Shown: piece by piece, positions 17,709-26,364 of the stretch
Layout: every line of letters begins with the position of its first letter
How positions within the stretch are numbered: the first letter of the stretch is position 1
Assembly: GCA_031292035.1 (NCBI GenBank)
Contig: JARLHX010000267.1
Location: forward strand, 1 to 58,771
Length of the DNA stretch: 58,771 nt
Direction: 5' to 3'
Source of the DNA: Negativicutes bacterium
GTDB taxonomy: Bacteria; Bacillota_C; Negativicutes; Sporomusales_B; JARLHX01
Notes under the pieces: model-generated
The model's database searches: none
What the model was told of the DNA's origin: nothing
Seen by the model: only the letters and a program-made list of their open reading frames with translations
Program-made: the position numbers and the translations under genes

Positions 17709-17820
17709 TTGACACCCCGCCTTTATTTAATAGCCTGATCCATAGGTTTGAACGATAATCTGTCCCGGCAAACCTATTTTTTCCTATTTTCCCAATAAAA
17801 TCTTTCCGGTTCAAGTTTTT

Positions 17821-17877
17821 GATGTTATTATACTATTAAGGACAAAGTCCTTAATAGGTCTTAAATTGTCCCAAAAC
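17821..17877 (-). promoter_or_regulatory. Conserved promoter/operator block A (M20 peptidase)
   Basis: A 57-bp block about 80% identical to block B at 20753-20809. On the minus strand it contains a -10 box TATAAT (complement of 17827-17832) about 120 nt upstream of the M20 start codon. Inside is a perfect inverted repeat TATTAAGGAC-AAA-GTCCTTAATA (17834-17856), with further GGTC and GTCCC half sites to the right. Conservation in front of two genes of the same small cluster indicates a regulator binding site plus core promoter; the adjacent regulator gene is the obvious candidate. Confidence 0.7.
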
Positions 17878-17908
17878 TCTTTTGCGACCATCGTAGGGGG
17901 TGTAAAGT

Positions 17909-19231
17909 ACGGAGAAAACGAAACTAGGCATTGTCGGACCATCCGGACTGGTGGAAAGAATCAATCGGGTTGTCAAATCAACCGTGTCGAATATCGAACC
18001 AGTGAACTGCATCTATAAAAATTACACCGAGGCTCCCCATATTATCAAATATCAGCAGCCCCATTTGGATACCATGCTGTTCGCCGGACCAACACCCTAT
18101 TTTCTGGCCAGGGAAGCAATTAAACCTGCCATTCCCTGGGAATATATACCACGGACCGGCAGTTCATTGCTCCGGGTTCTGTTCGAAGCCGCATTAGCCA
18201 AGTATGAAATACGCAATCTCAGCTTTGACTCTTATCAGGAACAGGCCCTCTTCGAGGCCTATGAGGAGATCGGCCTGGACAAGAACTCCCTGGACCTTCG
18301 AATAGCGGACACTAACGCAGCAAAGTCAGACTACCTGAATTACGTTTGTTCCTACCACGAGCGGCAGTTTTCGCAAAGACAGGTCTCCTGCTGCATCACC
18401 GCCTTGGAGAGTGTCTACGAAAATCTCGCAGGCAAAGAAATACCGTGCCTGATGATCAAGCCGACCAGCGACGTTATCAGAGAAACCGTGCGCAAGCTTG
18501 AGCTGAGCTATCAGATCCATGTGAGTCAACAAAGCCAAATCGTCGCTTTATCCATTCATATCGACGATCCTAACGAGCATTCCATATACAGTGACAACGA
18601 GTACCAATACGCGATTGATCGAATGCAAATATCGAAACAGATCTATTTATTTGCCCAGAGAATTCAGGCGGCAATCGTTGAAACGGGAGTAAAGGATTTC
18701 TTGTTGTTTTCAACAAGAAAAATTCTGCAGGACGAAACAAGCAATCTGGAAAACATTGATCTCCTGCGACTGGTAAAAGACAACGCCGCCAACACCGTCA
18801 GCCTGGGCATAGGCTTTGGGAAAACCGCCCAGGAAGCAAAGCACGGAGCTGGTCTGGGTATGCTGAAAGCCAGTAAGTTGGGCGGTAATATGGCGTTTAT
18901 CGTCTATGATAACAAGACAGTGGTCGGTCCGATCAAAGGCGTTCTTGCCGCGCCGGCCGATTCGGTCCCAAAAGTTGACGAAAAATTTCTCCGCATAGCG
19001 GAGAAAGCCGGGGTAAGCATTAATACCATATTCAAGCTGTACAGCATCGTGGAGCAATATGGGCAAACTACCTTTACCTCCATGGAACTGGCCAAACTGC
19101 TTGGCGTAACCCTGCGTACGGTAAACAGAACTGTCGCGAAACTCGAAGCCTGCGGAGCCTGTGCCGTCGTTGGCCGGAAAATCGCCACGAACTCCGGACG
19201 ACCACGGCGAATCATCCAAATCAACTTCTGA
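17909..19231 (+). CDS. Transcriptional regulator with degenerate GGDEF-like sensor domain and C-terminal winged HTH
   Basis: About 440 residues. The N-terminal half is of unknown fold. About residues 285-310 carry GIGFGKTAQEAKHGAGLGM, the motif of degenerate GGDEF/GTP cyclohydrolase III-like domains found in PucR/CdaR-type and related regulators. The end (TSMELAKLLGVTLRTVNRTVAKLE, then GRPRRIIQI) is a winged helix-turn-helix. The first canonical start is GTG 17951, but the frame upstream back to 17909 reads KLGIVGPSGLVERI, which is clearly protein-like. AGGGGGTG (17895-17902) stands 6 nt before an ACG at 17909, so a non-ATG start is likely. The divergent M20 gene and the MFS gene carry a shared operator, so this is probably their regulator; the ligand is unknown. 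Confidence 0.75.
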   Translation, partial: TEKTKLGIVGPSGLVERINRVVKSTVSNIEPVNCIYKNYTEAPHIIKYQQPHLDTMLFAGPTPYFLAREAIKPAIPWEYIPRTGSSLLRVLFEAALAKYEIRNLSFDSYQEQALFEAYEEIGLDKNSLDLRIADTNAAKSDYLNYVCSYHERQFSQRQVSCCITALESVYENLAGKEIPCLMIKPTSDVIRETVRKLELSYQIHVSQQSQIVALSIHIDDPNEHSIYSDNEYQYAIDRMQISKQIYLFAQRIQAAIVETGVKDFLLFSTRKILQDETSNLENIDLLRLVKDNAANTVSLGIGFGKTAQEAKHGAGLGMLKASKLGGNMAFIVYDNKTVVGPIKGVLAAPADSVPKVDEKFLRIAEKAGVSINTIFKLYSIVEQYGQTTFTSMELAKLLGVTLRTVNRTVAKLEACGACAVVGRKIATNSGRPRRIIQINF

Positions 19232-19270
19232 CTTTTGAAACCGATACGTTTCCCATCTCATATTTTAAAA

Positions 19271-19303
19271 GTGCCCTGTTGTAGACATACTACAGCAGGG
19301 CAC
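19271..19303. terminator. Terminator between convergent genes
   Basis: A 14-bp stem (19271-19284 with 19290-19303, loop ACATA, one G-T pair), followed on the minus strand by TTTTAAAA. It separates the plus-strand regulator from the convergent minus-strand MFS gene. Confidence 0.75.
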
Positions 19304-19358
19304 CCAAGTTTTAAAAACAGCCGTTATAGCGCAGCAGCAAAAACCGCCGCCTTAATGA

Positions 19359-20600
19359 CTAGCCCCTGATATGGGGCGAAAGATCAGGCTGTTTATTTCT
19401 TCTGATCGTCATGCTTGTCACCACCGACAGGCACGCAGCACCGATTAGAAACCAAAACGCCGCATCATAGGACCCGTCGAACATACTGATCATCAGGCCG
19501 ATAATGACCGGCGAGACAAAACCGGCCGACTGTCCGCCCAGGCTGATAATGCCGGAGGCAGAGCCAACGATGCTGCCGGGAAACAATTTCATAGGCAAGG
19601 CCATCGTCGTCGCAAATACAAATGATTTGAAGAAATACACCAGGCTCTGAAAAGCGATCAGCATGATAACCGTTTGCGCTGTGTACATGAAATAAAGGAA
19701 AACAGCAGTGCATGTTGCACTGATTACCAACAGGTACTTCTCTTTCCCGTCAAAAAAGCGTACCATTACCCAGCCGCCGATGGCGGTCGATATTCCTGCG
19801 GCAATAAAAGGCAGTGGTGTCAACAGCCCAATCGCTTTCAAATCCAGGCCACGCACGGTCAGCAGATATGTCGGCATCCAGGAATCGAGCCCCTTGTTCA
19901 CTAAGCTCAGGGCAAACCAGGCGATACAAAGTTGCCACATCAGCGGCATCCTCAGCAATTGTTTCATATCAACTTTTTCGGTTCGCTCAGCCTGTCCCTG
20001 TACTTTTTCGTCTACTGCCTGTACGTTTACCGGCCGGACAACAAACCAGTAGATCAAGATAAACGCTATGCCGGCGAATCCGATGATATAAAACAGATTT
20101 CTCCAGCCGAAATTCAGCAACAGCGGGGCAACCAGCAGCGGAGCGATGGCACTTCCCACGTAATTGGAAGACAGCAGCGCCGACGTCACTTTCGGCCTTT
20201 CTCCCCTGGGAAAGTGCTCGGCCAATCCTTTATAACTCGCGCAGGGAAAAGCGCCTTCTCCCAATCCGAACACAAAGCGAATCACAAGCAATGCGGTTAA
20301 CGACCAAGCCAGGCCGGTAATGCCTGTGAACAGCGACCAGAAGAATATGGCACTTATAACAACTTTCTTGGAGCCAAATCTGTCAGCCAGCCATCCCCCA
20401 GGCAACTGCATCAGCGCATAACTGATGAAAAAGCTGCTCAATATGACACCCATGACCGAGGGGCTCAGGCTAAACTCTTTCCCGATTGACGCGAGGGCAA
20501 TATTGATTGCCGCACGGTCAATATAGGAGATGCACCAACCAAGATACAAAAGGGCAAATACAGTATATTTCCCGGTACCTTTATTCGAAGCAGTTTCCAT
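19359..20600 (-). CDS. MFS transporter, anion:cation symporter (ACS) type
   Basis: 413 residues and 12 predicted helices. The ACS-family start LGWCISYIDRAAINIAL and the loop 2-3 motif GGWLADRFGSKKVV are clear, and RFVFGLGEGAFPCASYKGLAEHFP is like glucarate, galactonate and hexuronate permeases (GudP/ExuT group). It should import an organic anion with H+ or Na+. The ATG at 20600 follows GGGAGG. The promoter block B (20753-20809) matches the one in front of the M20 peptidase, suggesting uptake of the peptidase's substrate. The roughly 150-nt 5' leader contains a stable hairpin (20696-20723). Confidence 0.88.
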   Translation of the reverse strand: METASNKGTGKYTVFALLYLGWCISYIDRAAINIALASIGKEFSLSPSVMGVILSSFFISYALMQLPGGWLADRFGSKKVVISAIFFWSLFTGITGLAWSLTALLVIRFVFGLGEGAFPCASYKGLAEHFPRGERPKVTSALLSSNYVGSAIAPLLVAPLLLNFGWRNLFYIIGFAGIAFILIYWFVVRPVNVQAVDEKVQGQAERTEKVDMKQLLRMPLMWQLCIAWFALSLVNKGLDSWMPTYLLTVRGLDLKAIGLLTPLPFIAAGISTAIGGWVMVRFFDGKEKYLLVISATCTAVFLYFMYTAQTVIMLIAFQSLVYFFKSFVFATTMALPMKLFPGSIVGSASGIISLGGQSAGFVSPVIIGLMISMFDGSYDAAFWFLIGAACLSVVTSMTIRRNKQPDLSPHIRG

Positions 20601-20695
20601 TCATATTCCCTCCCAGCCTGTTATACACTGTCAGTACACTGTTAGTTTCCGTGACCATGCCTCGTGGTAAGGTTTTACGGACTTATAAACCACAA

Positions 20696-20723
20696 ATGGA
20701 TAACCCGCTGCGGGGCTATCCAT
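20696..20723 (-). other. Hairpin in the MFS 5' leader
   Basis: ATGGATA and TATCCAT arms with an inner CCCGC/GCGGG stem, followed on the minus strand by TTTG. It lies between promoter block B and the MFS start, so it may be an attenuator or mRNA stability element. Function inferred only. Confidence 0.4.
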
Positions 20724-20752
20724 CTACGCCGATGTTTAGTAACCTGATAATT

Positions 20753-20809
20753 GATGTTATTGTACTATTAACAGCAAAGACTTTAAAAGGTCTTTAAACT
20801 GTCCCAAAC
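20753..20809 (-). promoter_or_regulatory. Conserved promoter/operator block B (MFS transporter)
   Basis: This matches block A over 57 bp with a single-base gap. Shared elements are GATGTTATT, the minus-strand -10 (TACAAT, complement of 20759-20764), TTAA-AGGTC and TGTCCCAAA. It lies about 150 nt upstream of the MFS start in the same orientation as block A has to the M20 gene. The inner palindrome of A is weaker here. Confidence 0.7.
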
Positions 20810-20936
20810 AGATTATTAAAAAGTATATCCATGGGTAGATGTTATGCTATATCCGCAGAGAATAAAGGGATGGTCCCTTCTGTCGGCTAATATGATTTAT
20901 AATGACAATTGTCGCTCTATCATCTAAGGAGGTACC

Positions 20937-23159
20937 ATGGTTGAACAGCATCCGGATTTCGAGACAGAAAAAGAACATTTAAACACTACGATTACTCAGA
21001 TGCACCATATTATCGCTGACCTTCACTCCGATATCGCCGACCGCTCCGTCCGCATCAGCAAATCCTCATTGATGAAAGACCAGGTTAGTGGCTATATCCA
21101 TAGCATATTGAGAAGCGATAATACCGTGAAAATCCAGAACATTGAAATGGCTATGCCGAATCCGTATTTCGGGCGGGTAGATTTTCGTGAAGATGGAACA
21201 GAAGAATTTAACAGCTACTATATCGGGCGCTGTAAAGTCGCCAGACTGGAGATTGAAACCCTCAAAGATATTCTGGTTTTTGACTGGCGGGATCCGGTTT
21301 CTGTTATTTTTTATGAATGTCATAACGGAAGAGCCCAGTACGAAGTGATGCACCGCTATCAGTATAGCGGCGATGTGTCACTGAAGCGCCAGTATAAAAT
21401 CGAAAATAGTATTCTTAAAGATATTGTTGACAATTATATTTTGAACAGAATTTTGGAGAATCAGCAAACCGCTCTGTTGGCTGACCCCATGCTCCTGGAC
21501 CGGCTGCGGCAGGGCGCAACCGATAAACTGAAAGATATCGTAACCTCGATTCAAGCAGAACAGAACAAAATCATTCGCGAACCGCTGAACCAAGTCACCA
21601 TAATTCAAGGAGTACCCGGTTCTGGCAAGACTACCATCGGCCTCCACCGCCTCTCTTATCTGCTATATAATGATAAGCTTGATCCCCAGAGGTTGATTAT
21701 AATCGCGCCTAATCGTATTTTTCTTAACTATATATCAGAGCTTCTCCCCGAAATCGACGCTGCCGACGTACAGCAGCAGGTATTGGATGCTTTGCTGCTG
21801 ATGATTATCGGCGCAGAGCATAAGCTTGCCGAAGAAGACCGCCTGGATCTCATCTTGTCAGGCCAGGACAATAATTATATCTCCATTGTAAAAGACGCGG
21901 CACGCCTGAAAGGATCACTGGCCTTTATCCAAATACTTGAGACGAATATGCAACGCAGAATTCAGAAGTTTTGCCTTAAATTAGAGGACATTGAACTGTT
22001 CGACGGACGCTTGCGGATTAGCGCCAAGGAACAGATCGACAAATTTATCGAAGACGTCACCGCCCCCTATAATGAGCGTCTGCGCAGCCTGACCCGCTAC
22101 ATTACTTTCCGTGTAAATAATTACCTGGAAGTTTTGGATGCCAAAAAAGCCAGCATCAGGAATACTGATGAACAGCGAAAACAATTCGGCAAAGAAGCCG
22201 CTGATTTTATCAATAAATACTCGAAAAAATGGCTTCCTCTGAATTTGCTGGAAGCCTACCGTCAACTCTTTTCTGACAAGCCTTCATTTAAGCCTGTCAC
22301 CGGTCTGAAATTAAACTTGGACGCCGTCCGGAGCCATACTGTCGACCTTTTGAATACCGGTCAAATCAAGCGCGAAGACCTTGCTGCCTTAGCTTACCTG
22401 AAATATTTGCTTGACGGTTGGAAGCACATCCCTAAATATAACCATATCATGATCGACGAAGCTCAGGATTTAAGCACTCTCGAATTTGCCATACTGAAAC
22501 AGCTGTCCGGCAACGGATCCTTCACTATTATGGGCGACCTCTCCCAGGGCATCCATTCCTATCGGAGCATCAGCAGTTGGAATGTACTGATGAAAGAAGT
22601 TTTTGACGATGCGCGGGTAGTATACAGAGAAATTCTTTATAGCTACCGTTCCGCCAAAGAAATCATTGACGTTTTCAACCGTGTTATGCCCCCAAACACT
22701 ACGAAAGCAATATCCGTATACGATATCGGCCGAAAGCCGACGATCGAGCGGATTGGTTCAACTGACCAAGGCGTGACAAGCGCGGTTAAAATCCTGAAAA
22801 CCTTTTTGGCCCGTGGGGCAAAATCAGTAGGCATCATCACCAAGCTGGAAAAGGAAGCCGTTTTACTGCATGAACACTTACTTTCGGCAGTAATGTCGGC
22901 AGGATTAGATTGTTCTATCCATCTTGTGACCGGTCAAGCGACCAGTTACAAGGGCGGTATATCAGTTCTGCCTGTTTCCTCGGCAAAAGGGCTGGAGTTC
23001 GATGGAGTGATCCTCTGGAACGCTTCGGAAACAGAATTTACGACCGATCCGCTGGATGCTCAGCTTTTATATGTAGCCTTATCCCGGGCAATGCACAATC
23101 TGCATATCATGTATCAGGGAAATGTGACACCCCTTTTGCAAAGAAGGCGAAAAAACTAG
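20937..23159 (+). CDS. HelD-like UvrD/Rep-family helicase (RNA polymerase recycling type)
   Basis: 740 residues. A charged coiled-coil N-terminus (about 1-60, EKEHLNTTITQMHHII) precedes a split superfamily I helicase core. Walker A is GVPGSGKTT (225-233) followed by GLHRLSYLLY; Walker B is MIDEAQDLS; motif III region is GDLSQGIHSYRS and motif VI is VALSRAMHNLH. N-terminal coiled coil plus large insertion between motif Ia and II, without DNA-repair domains, is the layout of HelD. HelD removes RNA polymerase from nucleic acid; that role is inferred from family. ATG 20937 with AAGGAGG upstream. Stand-alone gene with its own terminator. Confidence 0.85.
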   Translation: MVEQHPDFETEKEHLNTTITQMHHIIADLHSDIADRSVRISKSSLMKDQVSGYIHSILRSDNTVKIQNIEMAMPNPYFGRVDFREDGTEEFNSYYIGRCKVARLEIETLKDILVFDWRDPVSVIFYECHNGRAQYEVMHRYQYSGDVSLKRQYKIENSILKDIVDNYILNRILENQQTALLADPMLLDRLRQGATDKLKDIVTSIQAEQNKIIREPLNQVTIIQGVPGSGKTTIGLHRLSYLLYNDKLDPQRLIIIAPNRIFLNYISELLPEIDAADVQQQVLDALLLMIIGAEHKLAEEDRLDLILSGQDNNYISIVKDAARLKGSLAFIQILETNMQRRIQKFCLKLEDIELFDGRLRISAKEQIDKFIEDVTAPYNERLRSLTRYITFRVNNYLEVLDAKKASIRNTDEQRKQFGKEAADFINKYSKKWLPLNLLEAYRQLFSDKPSFKPVTGLKLNLDAVRSHTVDLLNTGQIKREDLAALAYLKYLLDGWKHIPKYNHIMIDEAQDLSTLEFAILKQLSGNGSFTIMGDLSQGIHSYRSISSWNVLMKEVFDDARVVYREILYSYRSAKEIIDVFNRVMPPNTTKAISVYDIGRKPTIERIGSTDQGVTSAVKILKTFLARGAKSVGIITKLEKEAVLLHEHLLSAVMSAGLDCSIHLVTGQATSYKGGISVLPVSSAKGLEFDGVILWNASETEFTTDPLDAQLLYVALSRAMHNLHIMYQGNVTPLLQRRRKN

Positions 23160-23210
23160 TTGGCCGTTCATTTCGTCGCAATAAAGCTAAAGTTATCGCC
23201 ACTTTCTTTT

Positions 23211-23254
23211 GAAAGCGCCCCTCCGCTTTCAAAGAAGGTGGCGCTTTCTTGTTT
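23211..23254 (+). terminator. Rho-independent terminator after the helicase gene
   Basis: A 9-bp stem GAAAGCGCC / GGCGCTTTC (23211-23219 with 23240-23248), with an inner CTTTC/GAAGG pairing, followed by TTGTTT. It begins about 50 nt after the helicase stop codon. Confidence 0.65.
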
Positions 23255-23327
23255 CTCGAATACCAGATAAGGAGAACCGGTTTCGTATTTTCGGCTGTAC
23301 TCCGCTGAAAAAATGGAGGGAACGTCT

Positions 23328-24536
23328 TTGGAAGAGAAACCGCCTGAAACCGGCAGATGGGTCCTCCTGAAAGAAAAGTCGGCCCGGCCTTTGCATGCCG
23401 CTCTCGCTATCGCCGTCATCTTCATGGGCATTTCCGGCCTGGCACTTTATCTTCCCAACCTGCGGAGCATCACTGCCGACTTTCGCTGGCTGTTGTCCCA
23501 GGGCCACAATATGATCGGCTTCCTGGTCCCCTTGCTTTTGCTTTTGAATATTCCTTACTTTCTCACTCCCGCGGTACTGAAAAAAACTGACGCCAGTCAG
23601 GGAAATATCGTCTTGTTGCTGGGCGTGGTCATCATCCAGACAGTAACCGGCTTCACCCTCTATTTGCACAAAACAGGCAATCTCGAAACCCCTTTTATCG
23701 CCGCACAGACCCATGTCCTTATCGCTCTATTTTTCTTCCCGATTCTGATCATCCACATCTATCGGACTCGCACCGCTAAGGGCACAGATGCTTCAGCCCC
23801 TTCCTCCCCGGACGCCGAGGCGGTCAGTCGCCGGCGATTCATATTCAGTCTGGGAGCCCTCCTCACTTTTGCCGGGACTTGGAGCGGCGTGGAGTGGCTG
23901 AAGGATCACCTCTCCTCCACTGTCAAGTCGGAGACCTTGTCTCTTTATGAAGACTGCAACAAAATGATTCCTCAGCCAACGCCCTCCCGCGGCCTAGGCG
24001 CAATATCCGGCGGCTATACCGGGAGGTTTCAGGTGTATACGGTGACCGCCATACCCTGTGCGAACAGCGACACCTGGAGTTTTTCCGTCGAAGGACTTGT
24101 CAGAAATCCGGTCCGTTTCCGGTGGTCTGATTTCCTCGGGTTGCCCCGGGTGGTCCAGGTCAGTGACTTTCACTGCATCGATGGCTGGTCTGTCAAACAG
24201 GTCACGTATGAAGGAATATCACTGGCCCTCCTTCTGGAAAACGCCGGACTCCAGCCGGAAGCCCGTTTCGTCAAGTTCATTTCCGATGACGGGGCGTATT
24301 CAGACGCCTTGTCGATAGAGCAAGCGATGATGCCTGATGTTATAGTGGCAATATTGGCCGCCGGGCAGCCCATCCCTTCATCGCTGGGCGGCCCGGCCCG
24401 CCTGATCATTCCCAAAATGTTCGCCTACAAATCCGTCAAATGGCTGACGAAAATCGAGTTGACCGACCAGCCGCACCTGGGCTATTGGGAGCAACGGGGT
24501 TATCAGGTTGACGCATGTACACATCGCAACAACTGA
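23328..24536 (+). CDS. Cytochrome b / molybdopterin (sulfite oxidase-fold) oxidoreductase fusion with internal twin-arginine motif
   Basis: 402 residues from a TTG at 23328 (6 nt after GGAGGGA); the ATG at 23313 overlaps that site. Counting from 23313, four helices (about 27-47, 62-85, 99-118, 131-150) hold five histidines (H28, H65, H119, H134, H148) suited to bind b-type haem. A cytoplasmic linker then carries SRRRFIF (172-178) directly before a fifth helix, like a Tat signal placed mid-protein. The rest (about 235-400) is an Oxidored_molyb domain: WSFSVEGLVRNPVRFRWSDFLGLP, then VSDFHCIDGWSV with C288 as likely Mo ligand, and GGPARLIIPKMFAYKSVKW. Likely a membrane-anchored reductase or oxidase outside the membrane, electrons passing via the haem domain. 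Substrate unknown. Confidence 0.85.
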   Translation: MEEKPPETGRWVLLKEKSARPLHAALAIAVIFMGISGLALYLPNLRSITADFRWLLSQGHNMIGFLVPLLLLLNIPYFLTPAVLKKTDASQGNIVLLLGVVIIQTVTGFTLYLHKTGNLETPFIAAQTHVLIALFFFPILIIHIYRTRTAKGTDASAPSSPDAEAVSRRRFIFSLGALLTFAGTWSGVEWLKDHLSSTVKSETLSLYEDCNKMIPQPTPSRGLGAISGGYTGRFQVYTVTAIPCANSDTWSFSVEGLVRNPVRFRWSDFLGLPRVVQVSDFHCIDGWSVKQVTYEGISLALLLENAGLQPEARFVKFISDDGAYSDALSIEQAMMPDVIVAILAAGQPIPSSLGGPARLIIPKMFAYKSVKWLTKIELTDQPHLGYWEQRGYQVDACTHRNN

Positions 24537-24659
24537 TCTGTTAATAGCACAAGCCAAGGGTACGGCTCGCGCCACCTTCCAGCGGAAAATCCTGTGGATT
24601 TTATCCTGTAGCTGCGCGATTACCAGCACCAAAGGCACAAAAACAATCCGAAAATTGGG

Positions 24660-24688
24660 TTGACAAACACAATCCATGAGCGTATATT
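24660..24688 (+). promoter_or_regulatory. Sigma-A type promoter for the T-box/ilvE transcript
   Basis: Consensus -35 TTGACA (24660-24665), a 17-bp spacer, and -10 TATATT (24683-24688). It lies about 30 nt upstream of the folded T-box leader. Confidence 0.8.
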
Positions 24689-24715
24689 TAAGTAAAATTA
24701 CAAAAACCAAATGTG

Positions 24716-24986
24716 ATGAGGGAGAACTTGTATCCTAGGTCGTTTCAGAGAACCGATGGCTGGTGCGAATCGGTACGATGGGGATGCAACCGTCGCTCCT
24801 GAACAGCAAGGCTGAACTGTAAAGTAAGCTGCGCCGGTCTCAGCTCCGCAAGGAGTGCAGCCGTTATTCTGCTAAGGTTGTTTGACCTGATGAGATGCAG
24901 ATATTTTTATCTGCAAAAAGGGTGGTACCGCGAGATAATCTCTTGCCCCTTTTAGTCTATTTGACTAAAGGAGCAAGAGTTTTTTA
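24716..24986 (+). ncRNA. T-box riboswitch leader of ilvE
   Basis: The T-box core AAGGGTGGTACCGCG (24918-24932) follows a stem (GCAGAT / ATCTGC, about 24896-24914). A Stem I region has the apical GGCTGGTGCGAATCGG element. The terminator is a long stem (CTCTTGC...GCAAGAG, 24940-24979) with a T7 run. The specifier codon is read as GUC (Val), from ACC-GTC-GCTCCTGAAC at about 24798-24814, because the following CTGAAC pairs with GTTTCAG at the base of Stem I. That fits branched-chain amino acid control. T-box identity is firm, the specifier less so. Uncharged tRNA would stabilise the antiterminator and allow ilvE transcription. Confidence 0.9.
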
Positions 24987-25126
24987 TTTCTACAGGACGG
25001 GGGTATGATGATGAATTACTTGTAAATATCTTGGAGTGATTTTGACTGCGAAAATACCGACCATTGGGTTTCGGTTATCGCCGGCGTAAAAGATGGAGTA
25101 AATAGTTATTGAGGGAGGATGCAAAC

Positions 25127-26149
25127 ATGGGTAATCAGGCAGCTATTGATTGGGGCAATTTAGGGTTTAGTTATATCAAAACAGACTTTCGCTATGTTTC
25201 GTCTTGGAAAAACGGCGCCTGGGATGAAGGCAAGCTCGTAACAGATAATAAGCTCAGCATCAGCGAGGCTTCTGCCGCATTGCATTATGGACAACAGTGC
25301 TTCGAAGGGATGAAAGCTTACCGGACAAAGAACGGCGATATCCAGCTCTTTCGGCCTTATGAAAATGCCAAACGAATGAATCTCGGCGCTCAACATCTGT
25401 TGATGCCGGAAATCCCTGAAGAAAAATTCGTAGACGCCGTAAAACAAGTCGTAAGGGCGAATGAGGCCTATGTTCCGCCTTATGGCAGTGGCGCAACCCT
25501 TTATATCAGACCGATTCTCATTGGGGTAGGCGACAGCATCGGCGTTGGTCCCGCTCCCGAATACCTGTTCTGCGTCTTCTGCCTCCCGGTCGGTCCCTAC
25601 TTCAAAGGCGGAATGACGCCTGTCAACTTTACTGTTTCCGACTTTGACCGGGCTGCGCCTTATGGAACAGGCAGTTATAAAGTCGGCGGAAATTATGCAG
25701 CCAGCCTTTACTCTTATCGGCTGGCGAAAAAAAACGGCTTCGGTGATTGCATCTACCTGGATCCAATAACCCATACAAAAATCGAAGAAGTCGGCTCAGC
25801 CAATTTTTTCGGTATCACGAAAAATGATGAATTTATCACACCCAAATCGCCGTCAATCCTGCCCAGTATCACGAAATACTCACTTCTTCATCTCGCCAAG
25901 GAGTATTTGCATTTAAAGGCAGCCGAGCGGGACGTTTTAATCGACAATCTCGCTGAATTCAAAGAAGCGGGTGCCTGCGGAACTGCGGCTGTTATTACAC
26001 CGATTGGCGGTATCTTATATAAAGAAAAACTTTTTGTCTTTTATAGCGAAACGGAAGTTGGCCCGATTACCACCAAGCTGTACAACACGCTTTGCGGCAT
26101 TCAATTCGGCGATTTAAAGGCACCGGACGGGTGGATCGTTAAGGTTTAA
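25127..26149 (+). CDS. ilvE: Branched-chain amino acid aminotransferase
   Basis: 340 residues, fold-type IV PLP aminotransferase of the long (BCAT-II) type. Visible landmarks: [27 protein letters not shown], the PLP lysine in [25 protein letters not shown], and [13 protein letters not shown]. It interconverts Leu, Ile, Val and their 2-oxo acids with glutamate/2-oxoglutarate in the cytoplasm. The start is the ATG at 25127, 10 nt after GGGAGG; the longer frame to 25109 includes the ribosome binding site. It is monocistronic and under the T-box leader at 24716-24986. Confidence 0.95.
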   Translation: MGNQAAIDWGNLGFSYIKTDFRYVSSWKNGAWDEGKLVTDNKLSISEASAALHYGQQCFEGMKAYRTKNGDIQLFRPYENAKRMNLGAQHLLMPEIPEEKFVDAVKQVVRANEAYVPPYGSGATLYIRPILIGVGDSIGVGPAPEYLFCVFCLPVGPYFKGGMTPVNFTVSDFDRAAPYGTGSYKVGGNYAASLYSYRLAKKNGFGDCIYLDPITHTKIEEVGSANFFGITKNDEFITPKSPSILPSITKYSLLHLAKEYLHLKAAERDVLIDNLAEFKEAGACGTAAVITPIGGILYKEKLFVFYSETEVGPITTKLYNTLCGIQFGDLKAPDGWIVKV

Positions 26150-26224
26150 AGCAAGCTGGCGAGACTATGTCTTTGGGATCAGCTGGTGCCGCCTGCCTCT
26201 GCCATCCACCTCCGCAGGCAACAA

Positions 26225-26253
26225 AAAAACCCGCTTATTTTTACACGGGTTCT
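26225..26253 (+). terminator. Weak terminator hairpin after ilvE, CCCG family
   Basis: AACCCG ... CGGGTT with an AT-rich loop, preceded by an A7 run. Flanking sequences (CCTCCGCAGGCAAC before, CTTTGGATGGCAG after) are degenerate copies of the repeat flanks seen at other terminators in this window. Confidence 0.5.
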
Positions 26254-26364
26254 CAGGTGCTCCGGCTTTGGATGGCAGAAACGGACCGCGGCCCGGCAGC
26301 TCCGCCCATTGGGCGATGCAAGTATGGCCCTTTTATACTGGCCATACTGATCGCCAAACTGGAC

